Below are positions 16,878 through 24,673 of a DNA stretch of 64,000 nucleotides, one piece after another; the first letter of the stretch is position 1, and every line of letters starts with the position of its first letter. A program made the position numbers and the translations under genes. The notes below the pieces were generated by a model. It did no database searches. It was not told where the DNA came from and worked only from the letters and a program-made list of their open reading frames with translations. Source of the stretch: Solimonas sp040754295 (GTDB lineage: Bacteria > Pseudomonadota > Gammaproteobacteria > Nevskiales > Nevskiaceae); NCBI GenBank assembly GCA_040754295.1, contig JBFMCQ010000004.1, positions 30,596-94,595 of the forward strand, given 5' to 3'.

Positions 16878-18767
16878 CTACGCGCCCCTGTTTTCGCCGC
16901 TTATTGCCGCCCGAATCTCGTCGAGGATTTGCGGATCGTCGATGGTCGCCGGCACGCTGTACGGCTGCGCGTCGGCGATCGCGCGCATCGTCGCGCGCAG
17001 CACCTTGCCGGAGCGCGTCTTCGGCAGCCGCGGGACGATGATCGCCTGCTTGAACGCGGCGACCGCGCCGATCTGCTCGCGCACGCGCGCCACCAGCTCC
17101 TTCTGGATCTCGGCGTGCGGGCGGCTCACGCCGGCCTTGAGCACGACCAGACCCAGCGGCAGCTGCCCCTTCATCGCATCGGCGACGCCGATGACCGCGC
17201 ATTCGGCGACGTCCGGATGACCGGCGAGGACTTCTTCCATCGCGCCCGTGGACAGGCGATGCCCGGCGACGTTGATGATGTCGTCGATGCGCGACATGAT
17301 CCACGCGTAACCGTCTTCGTCGATGTAGCCGGCATCGCCGGTCAGGTAATAGCCGGGATAGCGCGTCAGGTAGTGCTCGCGATAGCCGTGCTCGTTGTTC
17401 CACATCGTCGACAGCGTGCCCGGCGGCAGCGGCAGCCGCAGCACGAGGTTGCCGATCTGCCCCGGCGCGAGGCGCTTGCCGTCGGCGTCCAGCACCTGCA
17501 GATCGAAACCGGGTACCGGGCGCGTCGACGAGCCCGGCTTGACCGGCATCGGCTCGATGCCCTGGCAGTTGGCGATCGCCGGCCAGCCGAGTTCGGTCTG
17601 CCACCAGTGGTCGATGACCGGCACGCCGAGCATCTGCTGCGCCCACTGAATCGTGTCCGGATCCGAGCGCTCGCCGGCGAGAAACAGCGCGCGCAGGCAG
17701 CCGATGTCGTAGCGCTTCAGCAGTTCGCCGCGCGGGTCTTCCTTCTTGATCGCGCGAAACGCGGTCGGCGCGGTGAAGAACGTCGCCACCTGGTGCTCGC
17801 TGATCACACGCCAGAACGCGCCTGCGTCCGGCGTGCCGACCGGCTTGCCTTCGTACAGTACCGTCGTGCAGCCGAGCAGCAGCGGCGCGTAGACGATGTA
17901 CGAGTGGCCGACGACCCAGCCGACATCCGACGCCGCCCAGAACACCTCGCCGGGACGCGCGCCGTAGACCGCGCGCATCGAGTAATGCAGTGCGACGGCA
18001 TGGCCGCCGTTGTCGCGCACGACGCCCTTGGGCTTGCCGGTGGTGCCGGAGGTGTAGAGCACATAGAGCGGATCGGTGGCCGCCACCGGCACGCAGTCCA
18101 CGGGCTGCGCCTGCGCGACCGCCTCGGTCCAGTCGAGATCGCGGCCGGCGACGAGCGCCGCCGTGCACTGCGGACGCTGCAGGACGATGCAGCGTTCGAC
18201 CTTGTGCGCCGAGAGCTGCAGCGCCTGGTCGAGCAGCGGCTTGTACTCGACGATGCGCCCCGGCTCGATGCCGCAGGACGCGGAGACGACGAGCACCGGC
18301 TGCGCATCGTCGATGCGCTTGGCCAGCTCCGGCGCGGCGAAGCCGCCGAAGACCACCGAGTGCACCGCGCCGATGCGCGCGCAGGCGAGCATCGCGATCG
18401 CGGCTTCCGGCACCATCGGCATGTAGATGACGACGCGATCACCGCGCTTGACGCCCTGCCCGGCGAGCACGCCGGCGAAGCGCGCCACCGCATCGCAGAG
18501 CTCGCGGTAGCTGAAGCTGCGGCGGGTTGCCGTGACCGGACTGTCGTAGATCAGCGCCGCCTGCGCGGCGCGGCCGCCGTCGACATGGCGGTCGAGCGCG
18601 TTGTAGCAGGTGTTGAACTGCGCGCCGGAGAACCAGCGGTGCATCGGTGCGTTCGAATCGTCGAGCACGCGCTCCCAGCGCCGGTGCCAGTGCAGCTGCT
18701 GCGCCTGCTCGGCCCAGAACGCCTCCGGGTCCTGCAGCGAGCGGCGGTACTCATCCTGATAGCTCAT
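16878..18767 (-). CDS. prpE: Propionyl-CoA synthetase, PrpE type
   Basis: A 629-aa acyl-adenylate-forming enzyme that makes propionyl-CoA from propionate, CoA and ATP. Motifs: LYTSGTTGKPKGVV (AMP binding), WWQTELGWP, YYLTGDAGYIDEDGY, and PKTRSGKVLR with the catalytic Lys near the C-terminus. The N-terminal RWFSGAQFNTCYNALDRHV segment is typical of PrpE. An AGGAGG site precedes the start. It follows the esterase gene by 15 nt, so the pair may be co-transcribed. No methylcitrate cycle genes are nearby. Acetyl-CoA synthetase is the closest alternative. Confidence 0.88.
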   Translation of the reverse strand: MSYQDEYRRSLQDPEAFWAEQAQQLHWHRRWERVLDDSNAPMHRWFSGAQFNTCYNALDRHVDGGRAAQAALIYDSPVTATRRSFSYRELCDAVARFAGVLAGQGVKRGDRVVIYMPMVPEAAIAMLACARIGAVHSVVFGGFAAPELAKRIDDAQPVLVVSASCGIEPGRIVEYKPLLDQALQLSAHKVERCIVLQRPQCTAALVAGRDLDWTEAVAQAQPVDCVPVAATDPLYVLYTSGTTGKPKGVVRDNGGHAVALHYSMRAVYGARPGEVFWAASDVGWVVGHSYIVYAPLLLGCTTVLYEGKPVGTPDAGAFWRVISEHQVATFFTAPTAFRAIKKEDPRGELLKRYDIGCLRALFLAGERSDPDTIQWAQQMLGVPVIDHWWQTELGWPAIANCQGIEPMPVKPGSSTRPVPGFDLQVLDADGKRLAPGQIGNLVLRLPLPPGTLSTMWNNEHGYREHYLTRYPGYYLTGDAGYIDEDGYAWIMSRIDDIINVAGHRLSTGAMEEVLAGHPDVAECAVIGVADAMKGQLPLGLVVLKAGVSRPHAEIQKELVARVREQIGAVAAFKQAIIVPRLPKTRSGKVLRATMRAIADAQPYSVPATIDDPQILDEIRAAISGENRGA

Positions 18768-18782
18768 TTCGGCCTCCTCTCT

Positions 18783-19790
18783 TCATGCCGGCGGTCGCGG
18801 CAGATGCTCGCGCAGGAACGCGACGACATCGCGGCGTGCTTCCTGGACCTCCGGGAACATCGACTCGAACAGCGGAAACGCGTGCGGCAGCACCGGCCAG
18901 ACGTCGAGCTTGACCGCTACGCCGGCCTCGCGCGCCCGCCGCGCGAGCAGCACCGTATCGTCGAGCAGCACTTCGCAGTCGCTGGCCAGCAGGTACATCG
19001 GCGGAAAACCGGTGAGATCGGCGTACAGCGGCGACAGCTCCGGGTCGGATGCGTCCCACTCGCCGGCATACAGCTCGTCGATGCGCGCCAGCGCGCCGAT
19101 CGGCAAGGCCGGGTCCGAGCGCATCTTCATCGCCCGTGACGGCGGTGCGTGAATGCGGCCCAGCTCGGTGGCCGGCGAGATCGCCACCGCGCAGCACGGC
19201 AACGGCAGGCCGCCCTTGCGGATGCGCTGCAGCAGACCGAGCACCAGGTTGCCGCCGGCCGACTCGCCGGCGAGGACGATGTGCTGCGGATCGAAGCCCA
19301 GATCCAGCAGCGCGCGATAGGCGCGCTCGCAGTCGTCGAGCGCCGCGGGGAACTTCGCACCGGGCGCGAGCCGGTAGTCCACCATGAAGCCGACGGCGTC
19401 GAGATCGCGGCACCAGCGTCCGAGCATCCACACGTGCATGCGCGGCGCAGCCGGCAGCACGAAGGCGCCGCCGTGCAGATAGAGGATCGCCGGCTTGTCG
19501 GTGTCGGTGAGCCGGCCGAGCACGTGGCCGGGAACGCGGCCGACGACGCAGTAGTCGAGCGGCAGGCCGCTGGTGTCCTTGCAGACCTGCCGCGAAACCA
19601 GCAGCTGCGCGCGTGCGATCCGCACGATCGAGCCGTTCATGACCCAGCTGATGAACGGCCGCAGCAGCCAGCGCAGCAGCCAGGTGATGAAGCGGCTGCG
19701 GCGGCCGATCCTCACCTCTTTGAGGCGCACGACGTGCTCGTCCGAGGTCGGCAATGTGCGGCGCTGCAGTTCGATGAGCTCGGCTTTCAT
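18783..19790 (-). CDS. Alpha/beta hydrolase of the hormone-sensitive lipase family
   Basis: A 335-aa esterase. The HSL family signature HGGAF (106-110) supplies the oxyanion hole, S177 in GESAGG is the nucleophile, DCEVLLDD gives the Asp, and LPHAF near the C-terminus the His. Residues 35-60 are hydrophobic (WLLRWLLRPFISWVMNG) and may form a membrane-associated cap. It hydrolyses short to medium acyl esters. It lies 15 nt upstream of prpE on the same strand, so released short-chain acids could be activated by PrpE; this is inference from context. Confidence 0.85.
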   Translation of the reverse strand: MKAELIELQRRTLPTSDEHVVRLKEVRIGRRSRFITWLLRWLLRPFISWVMNGSIVRIARAQLLVSRQVCKDTSGLPLDYCVVGRVPGHVLGRLTDTDKPAILYLHGGAFVLPAAPRMHVWMLGRWCRDLDAVGFMVDYRLAPGAKFPAALDDCERAYRALLDLGFDPQHIVLAGESAGGNLVLGLLQRIRKGGLPLPCCAVAISPATELGRIHAPPSRAMKMRSDPALPIGALARIDELYAGEWDASDPELSPLYADLTGFPPMYLLASDCEVLLDDTVLLARRAREAGVAVKLDVWPVLPHAFPLFESMFPEVQEARRDVVAFLREHLPRPPA

Positions 19791-19957
19791 GGCATGGAGT
19801 CTACATAGAAAGGATGGGGCGGCGGCGTCCGGTCAAGCGCGAAAACACGCTATTGCGGCCTGCACGGTCTTTTCCGGGTCAGCGCGATTTTGCCGCGGAA
19901 ATGAGAAGTTTGCGCGCAAGGCTTATGATGTCACTCCCCAAACCACGGAGGAACCGC

Positions 19958-20350
19958 ATGGTCCGCCTTTCCCGCGATCCCGCAAGGCTGCAGAACCGAA
20001 TCAAAGAACTCGACCTGGAACTTTCGACGGTCGACCGCAAGCTTTCGTCGGCGTCGAAGCGCAAAAACAGTCTCGCTGCAGAGCGCCAGGCGATCCTCAA
20101 GGCGATGGAGGGCCGCGTCGCCAGCATCGCGCTGGCTTACGTGATGAGCGACAGCGAGCGTGCGGCGGCATTCCGCAAATCGCTGCGCGGAAACGAGTCG
20201 AGCACGGTCAGCATGTATCTCGACTTCAAGAGCGCGGTTGGCGCGGCGAGAGCGGTGAATAAAGTGCGCAAAGCTGCCAGGAAGGGGGCGGGACGCAAAG
20301 CATCCAAAAAGGTGGCGAAGGCCGTAGCGGCGCCGGCACCGGCCACATAA
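19958..20350 (+). CDS. Hypothetical coiled-coil protein with histone-H1-like tail
   Basis: A 130-aa protein. Residues 5-60 are heptad-rich (ARLQNRIKELDLELSTV, then KNSLAAERQAILKAMEGRV) and residues about 100-130 form a Lys/Ala tail (KAARKGAGRKASKK, AAPAPAT) like bacterial H1-type DNA-binding proteins. GGAGG lies 6 nt before the ATG at 19958 and fixes the start; an in-frame start at 19814 has no such site. I infer a nucleoid-associated or nucleic-acid-binding role from composition only. Divergent from the esterase gene. Confidence 0.65.
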   Translation: MVRLSRDPARLQNRIKELDLELSTVDRKLSSASKRKNSLAAERQAILKAMEGRVASIALAYVMSDSERAAAFRKSLRGNESSTVSMYLDFKSAVGAARAVNKVRKAARKGAGRKASKKVAKAVAAPAPAT

Positions 20351-20476
20351 GCGCCCAGAGTCCAAGAAGCGGACCCGCTGGAGCCGGCTGTTGCGGTGTT
20401 CATCGGCGGTGGTAGAGGCCCGGCGCATCGACGCGCAGACGGCGTTGCGCCGGGGCTTGGTCGACGCGAGCGAGCG

Positions 20477-21064
20477 GTGAACTTCCTCGCCCACCTGTGG
20501 CTCGCCGATCGCAGCGCGACCTCGCTCGCCGGTGCGGTGCTCGGCGATGTCGTGCGCGGCTCGGACCTGTCGGCCTATCCGGTTGCGATCGCGCAGGGCA
20601 TCCGGCTGCATCGCCGCATCGATGCCTGGACCGACTGCCATCCGCAGGTCGTCGCCGCGCGCACTGGCTTCGTCGCCGGCGAGCGGCGCTATGCCGGCAT
20701 CGTCATCGATCTGGTCTGCGACTATGTGCTCGCCGGCGACTGGGCGCGGCACTCGGCCGAGGCTTTCGATGCGTTCTGCCGGCGCGCCGCCGCAGCCGTC
20801 GCTGCCGAGGCGGCGTCGTTCGCGGCCGCGGGCGCGCGTGCGCCCGACGCCGGCGGCTTCGCCCGCCTGCTGCAGTCCTACGCCCAAGCGGACGGCATCG
20901 ACCGCGCCGTGGCGCGTATCGGCCTGCGGCTGCGCCGGCCGGAGGGCTTTCTGCGCGCCGCCGAAGGCTGGCCGGCACTCGCCCAGCGCCTGCGGCCGTC
21001 GGTTCCGAAGCTGCTCGACGAGCTCGGCGTGCGCGTCGCGCAGGCGCTGGCGCCCGACCCGTAG
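20477..21064 (+). CDS. acpH: Acyl carrier protein phosphodiesterase (AcpH family)
   Basis: A 195-aa HD-type phosphodiesterase family member that removes the 4'-phosphopantetheine arm from holo-ACP. The GTG at 20477 gives the family N-terminus NFLAHLWLA. Metal-binding positions are visible: the NFLAHL His, GDVVRG, RLHRRIDAWTD and the conserved D of VIDLVCDYVL. The position usually occupied by DHFL in AcpH reads DYVL, so one metal ligand is changed, which raises doubt about activity. The gene is convergent with a carboxymuconolactone decarboxylase-type gene. Confidence 0.82.
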   Translation: MNFLAHLWLADRSATSLAGAVLGDVVRGSDLSAYPVAIAQGIRLHRRIDAWTDCHPQVVAARTGFVAGERRYAGIVIDLVCDYVLAGDWARHSAEAFDAFCRRAAAAVAAEAASFAAAGARAPDAGGFARLLQSYAQADGIDRAVARIGLRLRRPEGFLRAAEGWPALAQRLRPSVPKLLDELGVRVAQALAPDP

Positions 21065-21082
21065 TTCGGGCTTTCAGCCGGC

Positions 21083-21418
21083 CTACAGAACCAGCTTGTC
21101 CAGATGCTTGTTCATCTGCACCGCGTGCACCAGCGTGATGCCCGCCTTCATCGCCGCCGCGACGTGCACCGCCTCGGTCATCTGCTCGGGGTCGGCGCCG
21201 GCTTCCAGGCAGGCGGTCGTGTAGGCGTCGATGCAGTAGGGACATTTCTCCGCGTGCGCGACCGCGAGCGCGATCAGCGCCTTCTCGCGCTTGCTCAGTG
21301 CGCCGTCCTGCCCGGTGACCATGCCGTAGTACTTGAAGAACTCGTCGGCCAGCGGCTTCGCGTGCCGGCCGATGTCGCCGAATTTCTTCAGGTCTTCGGA
21401 TTCGAAATAGCTGCTCAT
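21083..21418 (-). CDS. Carboxymuconolactone decarboxylase-like protein, arsenosugar-associated type
   Basis: A 111-aa member of the CMD/AhpD superfamily. The redox motif is CPYC (C59, C62), preceded by REKALIALAVAHAEK and followed by the helix of CLEAGADPEQMTEAVHVAAAM. This overall pattern, with FGDIGRHAKPLADEFFKYYG at the N-terminus, closely matches the peroxidase-like proteins often annotated next to arsenosugar biosynthesis genes. No arsS or arsM is nearby. A peroxidase or disulfide exchange function is plausible. Confidence 0.8.
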   Translation of the reverse strand: MSSYFESEDLKKFGDIGRHAKPLADEFFKYYGMVTGQDGALSKREKALIALAVAHAEKCPYCIDAYTTACLEAGADPEQMTEAVHVAAAMKAGITLVHAVQMNKHLDKLVL

Positions 21419-21497
21419 CGTCGTGGCTCCTGAACTGGCGCGTGGAAGGCGTCCAGCCTACCAGCTAGAATGCGCGCCCCCGTTGTCCCTGCGCTTC

Positions 21498-22865
21498 ATG
21501 GCCGCTCCTCGCTCCCCCGCCCGACGCAGCCGTCGCCCCGCAGCCGCTGCCGCGCCCAAAGTCGGCTTCGTCTCGCTCGGCTGCCCCAAGGCGCTGGTCG
21601 ATTCCGAACGCATCCTCACGCAGCTGCGTGCCGAGGGCTATGAGACCGTGCCGAGCTACGACGCCGCCGACGTCGTCGTCGTCAACACCTGCGGCTTCAT
21701 CGACGCCGCCGTGGAGGAATCGCTCGAGGCGATCGGCGAGGCGATGGCACACAACGGCAAGGTCATCGTCACCGGCTGCCTCGGCGCCGGGCCGAAGAGC
21801 CACGTGGTGCGAGAGAAGTTTCCGGATCTGCTGTCGATCAGCGGACCGCAGGACTACGGCAGTGTCATGCGCGCGGTGCACACGGCCGTGCCGCCGGCGC
21901 ACGACCCGTTTCTGGATCTTTTGCCGCCGCAGGGCATCAAGCTCACGCCCAGGCACTACGCCTACGTCAAGATTTCCGAAGGCTGCAATCACAAGTGCAG
22001 CTTCTGCATCATCCCGTCGATGCGCGGACGGCTGCGCTCACGGCCGGTCGGCGAGGTGCTGCGCGAAGCCGAGAAGCTGGTCGAGGCCGGCGTCCAGGAG
22101 CTGCTGATCGTCTCACAGGACACTTCGGCCTACGGCGCGGACCTGAAATACGCCGGCGAGAGCTGGCGCGGCCGCGACTACGAAACCCGTCTGCTCGATC
22201 TCTGCGAAGGTCTCGGCGAACTCGGCGCCTGGGTGCGGCTGCATTACGTCTACCCGTATCCGCAGGTCGACCGCATCATCCCGCTGATGGCCGACGGCAA
22301 GATCCTGCCCTATCTCGACGTGCCGTTTCAGCACGCCTCGCCGTCGGTGCTCAAGGCGATGCGCCGGCCGGCCGCCGCCGAGGACACGCTGCGCCGCCTG
22401 GAAACCTGGCGCCGCATCTGTCCCGACCTGAGCGTGCGCTCGACCTTCATCGTCGGCTTCCCCGGCGAGACCGACGCCGACTTCGAGCGCCTGCTCGACT
22501 GGCTCGAAGAAGCGCAGCTCGACCGCGTCGGCTGCTTCCCGTACTCGCCGGTCGAAGGGGCGACTGCGAACGCACTGCCCGGCGCCGTGCCCGAAGCGGT
22601 CAAGCAGGAGCGCCACGCCCGCTTCATGGAGGCCCAGGCCGCGATCAGTGCGGCGAAGCTGCAGCAGAAGATCGGCCGGACGATCGAAGTGCTCGTCGAC
22701 GAAGTACACGCGGATGCCGCGAGCGTCGGCCGCTCCTGGGCCGATGCGCCGGAGATCGACGGCAAGGTCTACATCAAGGGCCGGCTCAAGCCGCTCGCCG
22801 GGCAGCGCCTGAAGGTCAAGGTCGTCGATGCCGACGAGCACGATCTGTTCGCGACACTGGCCTGA
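21498..22865 (+). CDS. rimO: Ribosomal protein S12 methylthiotransferase RimO
   Basis: A 455-aa radical-SAM methylthiotransferase that modifies the conserved Asp of ribosomal protein S12. The N-terminal UPF0004 domain has its cluster cysteines C29, C65 and C94. The radical SAM motif EGCNHKCSFC supplies C163, C167 and C170. A TRAM domain closes the protein (about 390-455). RimO-specific sequences such as GCPKALVDSERIL and DVPFQHASPSVLKAMRRP distinguish it from MiaB. The start at 21498 lies downstream of a TAGAAT -10-like box. Residues 1-20 are an Arg/Ala/Pro extension. Confidence 0.95.
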   Translation: MAAPRSPARRSRRPAAAAAPKVGFVSLGCPKALVDSERILTQLRAEGYETVPSYDAADVVVVNTCGFIDAAVEESLEAIGEAMAHNGKVIVTGCLGAGPKSHVVREKFPDLLSISGPQDYGSVMRAVHTAVPPAHDPFLDLLPPQGIKLTPRHYAYVKISEGCNHKCSFCIIPSMRGRLRSRPVGEVLREAEKLVEAGVQELLIVSQDTSAYGADLKYAGESWRGRDYETRLLDLCEGLGELGAWVRLHYVYPYPQVDRIIPLMADGKILPYLDVPFQHASPSVLKAMRRPAAAEDTLRRLETWRRICPDLSVRSTFIVGFPGETDADFERLLDWLEEAQLDRVGCFPYSPVEGATANALPGAVPEAVKQERHARFMEAQAAISAAKLQQKIGRTIEVLVDEVHADAASVGRSWADAPEIDGKVYIKGRLKPLAGQRLKVKVVDADEHDLFATLA

Positions 22866-22891
22866 CGCGGCGCCCGACCCGGGCCGGGCGG

Positions 22892-23791
22892 TCAGCCGAG
22901 CAGCGCGCTCCACAGCGGCACGCTGACCAACGACAGCAGGATGCCGGCACCGAGCACGTTGTTGGCGAGCGGCGGGTCGAGGCCGTGCTGGTCGGCGAGG
23001 ATCGCCGCCGAGATCATCGGCGCCATCGCCGCCTGCATGACGCCGATCGTCAGCGTCAGCCCGCCGACGCCGGCGAGCGCGCCCAGCGCCAGCACCGACA
23101 AGGGCGCGACGACGAGCTTCCAGCCCAGGCCCAGCGCCAGCGGCAGCGCCTGATCGCCGCCGAGCTGCAGGCGGAAGCGCAGGCCCACCGAGAACAGTGC
23201 CAGCGGCGCCAGCGTCGCGCCGATGCGCGCGAGAACCTCCTCCACCGCCGGCGGCCAGCCGCCGAGCAGGCCGACGATGCTGCCGGCGAGCAGCGCGAGA
23301 AACGCCGGGAACAGCAGGATGCGGCGCAGCACCTCGCGCGGATGCGGCTGCGCACCGGAGTACAGTGCGGCGACCAGCGTGCCACCGACGCTGAGCGCGA
23401 CGAAGCAGCCGATCTGGTCGGCGATCACGCCCAGCGCCAGGCCCTCGCGTCCGCGCAGCGCTTCGAGCAGCGGATAGCCCATGAACGAGGTATTGCTGAG
23501 TCCGCAGACCAGCGTCAGCCCGCCGATGCGGCGGCGGCTCCAGCCGAGCCGCCCGCCGGCGAAGCGGAACAGCACGAACGCGCCGGCGAAGACGAGCCAC
23601 TGCGAGACGACCAGGAACCAGAACTGCCACTCGAAGTGCAGCTGCGGAATCAGGTGCAGGATCAGCGCCGGCAGCGCGATGTTGATCACCCACCAGTTGA
23701 GCCCCTGCGCAAGCCCGAGTGGCGGGTGTGCATGGCGCGCGACCAGCGCGCCGAGCGCGAGGCAGGCGGCGAGCAGCAGCAGCGCGCTCAC
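22892..23791 (-). CDS. AEC-family (auxin efflux carrier-like) transporter
   Basis: A 299-aa membrane protein with about ten hydrophobic helices and the AEC/bile-acid-transporter-like pattern (NWWVINIALPALIL near the N-terminus, GLSNTSFMGYPLL in the middle, and VMQAAMAPMISAAILADQ in the second half). Such carriers export small organic acids, including malonate or auxin-like compounds. It overlaps the end of the SMUG1 gene by 4 nt, so the two are translationally coupled. No substrate clue. Confidence 0.85.
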   Translation of the reverse strand: MSALLLLAACLALGALVARHAHPPLGLAQGLNWWVINIALPALILHLIPQLHFEWQFWFLVVSQWLVFAGAFVLFRFAGGRLGWSRRRIGGLTLVCGLSNTSFMGYPLLEALRGREGLALGVIADQIGCFVALSVGGTLVAALYSGAQPHPREVLRRILLFPAFLALLAGSIVGLLGGWPPAVEEVLARIGATLAPLALFSVGLRFRLQLGGDQALPLALGLGWKLVVAPLSVLALGALAGVGGLTLTIGVMQAAMAPMISAAILADQHGLDPPLANNVLGAGILLSLVSVPLWSALLG

Positions 23792-24537
23792 GCGCGCTCC
23801 GCGACGCGCTCGGACGCGCCGCGCATCAGCGCTTCGGCCTGATCGGCGACCGCGTCCATCAGCGGCGCCCAGCCGCGGTTGGCGAGCGGGCTCGCCGGCG
23901 ACGGATGTGGCGCCACGAGCACCGGTACACCTTCACCCGCGACGCGGCGCAGGCAATCGCCGGCGAAGCCGCCGATGCCGATCGCGGCCGCCGGCCGCAG
24001 GATCGCGAGCGTTGCGCGCAGCGCCGCATCGCAGGCGGCGTACAGGCGCTCGCGCTCGTCGCGGCGCAGCTTGTCCGGCGTCAGATTGCGGCCGCTCGCC
24101 TCCATGAATACCAGCGGGCAGTAGTTGAGGACGACGTAGCGCGCGAAGAACGCGTCGGGACTGCCGTAGCGCTCGCGCGCCCAGCCCCACAGCCGCCGGC
24201 CGCTGACCTCGCTGCGAGGGCATTGGAAGCCGAGCACCGGGCGCTTCGGATGCTCGTGCTCGGGCCGGTCGATGCGCTCGTGGATGCCGATCCAGTCGCG
24301 CACCAGCGCGATCTCGCCGAACGGCACGCCGACCTGCGCCATGCCGAACGGCCCCGGATTCATGCCGAGCATGACGATGCGCCCCGGCGCCACGCCGCAG
24401 CGCCGCAGATACGCCGCATGCGCGCGCCAGGCGTAGCGCAGCGGGTTGTAGACCTGCGTCACCGGCGGCGCGAAGCGCAGCGCGTCGACCGCATCGGCGA
24501 GGGTCCGGGATACCGCTTCGAGCGTAGGCGGAGTCAT
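23788..24537 (-). CDS. SMUG1-family uracil-DNA glycosylase
   Basis: A 249-aa base-excision enzyme of the single-strand-selective monofunctional uracil glycosylase group. The active-site motif GMNPGPFGM (58-66, with N60) and the second motif HPSPASP (H211) are intact, as is VPFGEIALVRDW between them. It should remove uracil and oxidised pyrimidines such as 5-hydroxymethyluracil from DNA. I choose ATG 24537; an ATG at 24561 lies in the neighbouring repeat. Its stop overlaps the AEC transporter start by 4 nt. Confidence 0.88.
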   Translation of the reverse strand: MTPPTLEAVSRTLADAVDALRFAPPVTQVYNPLRYAWRAHAAYLRRCGVAPGRIVMLGMNPGPFGMAQVGVPFGEIALVRDWIGIHERIDRPEHEHPKRPVLGFQCPRSEVSGRRLWGWARERYGSPDAFFARYVVLNYCPLVFMEASGRNLTPDKLRRDERERLYAACDAALRATLAILRPAAAIGIGGFAGDCLRRVAGEGVPVLVAPHPSPASPLANRGWAPLMDAVADQAEALMRGASERVAERA

Positions 24538-24560
24538 CGATTCAGTCGTGTTCGAAAGCA

Positions 24561-24657
24561 TTCACCGCAGAGAACGCAGAGAACGCAGAGATGAGCTGAA
24601 CAGGTAAACAGCTATAACCTGATTCTCCTCTGCGTTCTCCGCGTTCTCTGCGGTGAA
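24561..24657. repeat. Long hairpin made of 9-bp tandem units
   Basis: The left arm 24561-24590 consists of TTCAC plus tandem copies of CGCAGAGAA. The right arm 24628-24657 is its reverse complement with one mismatch in 30. The 37-nt loop has no gene. It separates the FAD oxidase stop from the SMUG1 start and would fold into a strong RNA hairpin in either direction. Confidence 0.85.
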
Positions 24658-24673
24658 CCATTCTCGCGCTCAC

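Noticed and set aside
24561..24657. CRISPR array at the tandem CGCAGAGAA repeats
   Set aside because: Units are 9 bp and directly adjacent, arms are inverted, and there are no spacers or cas genes.
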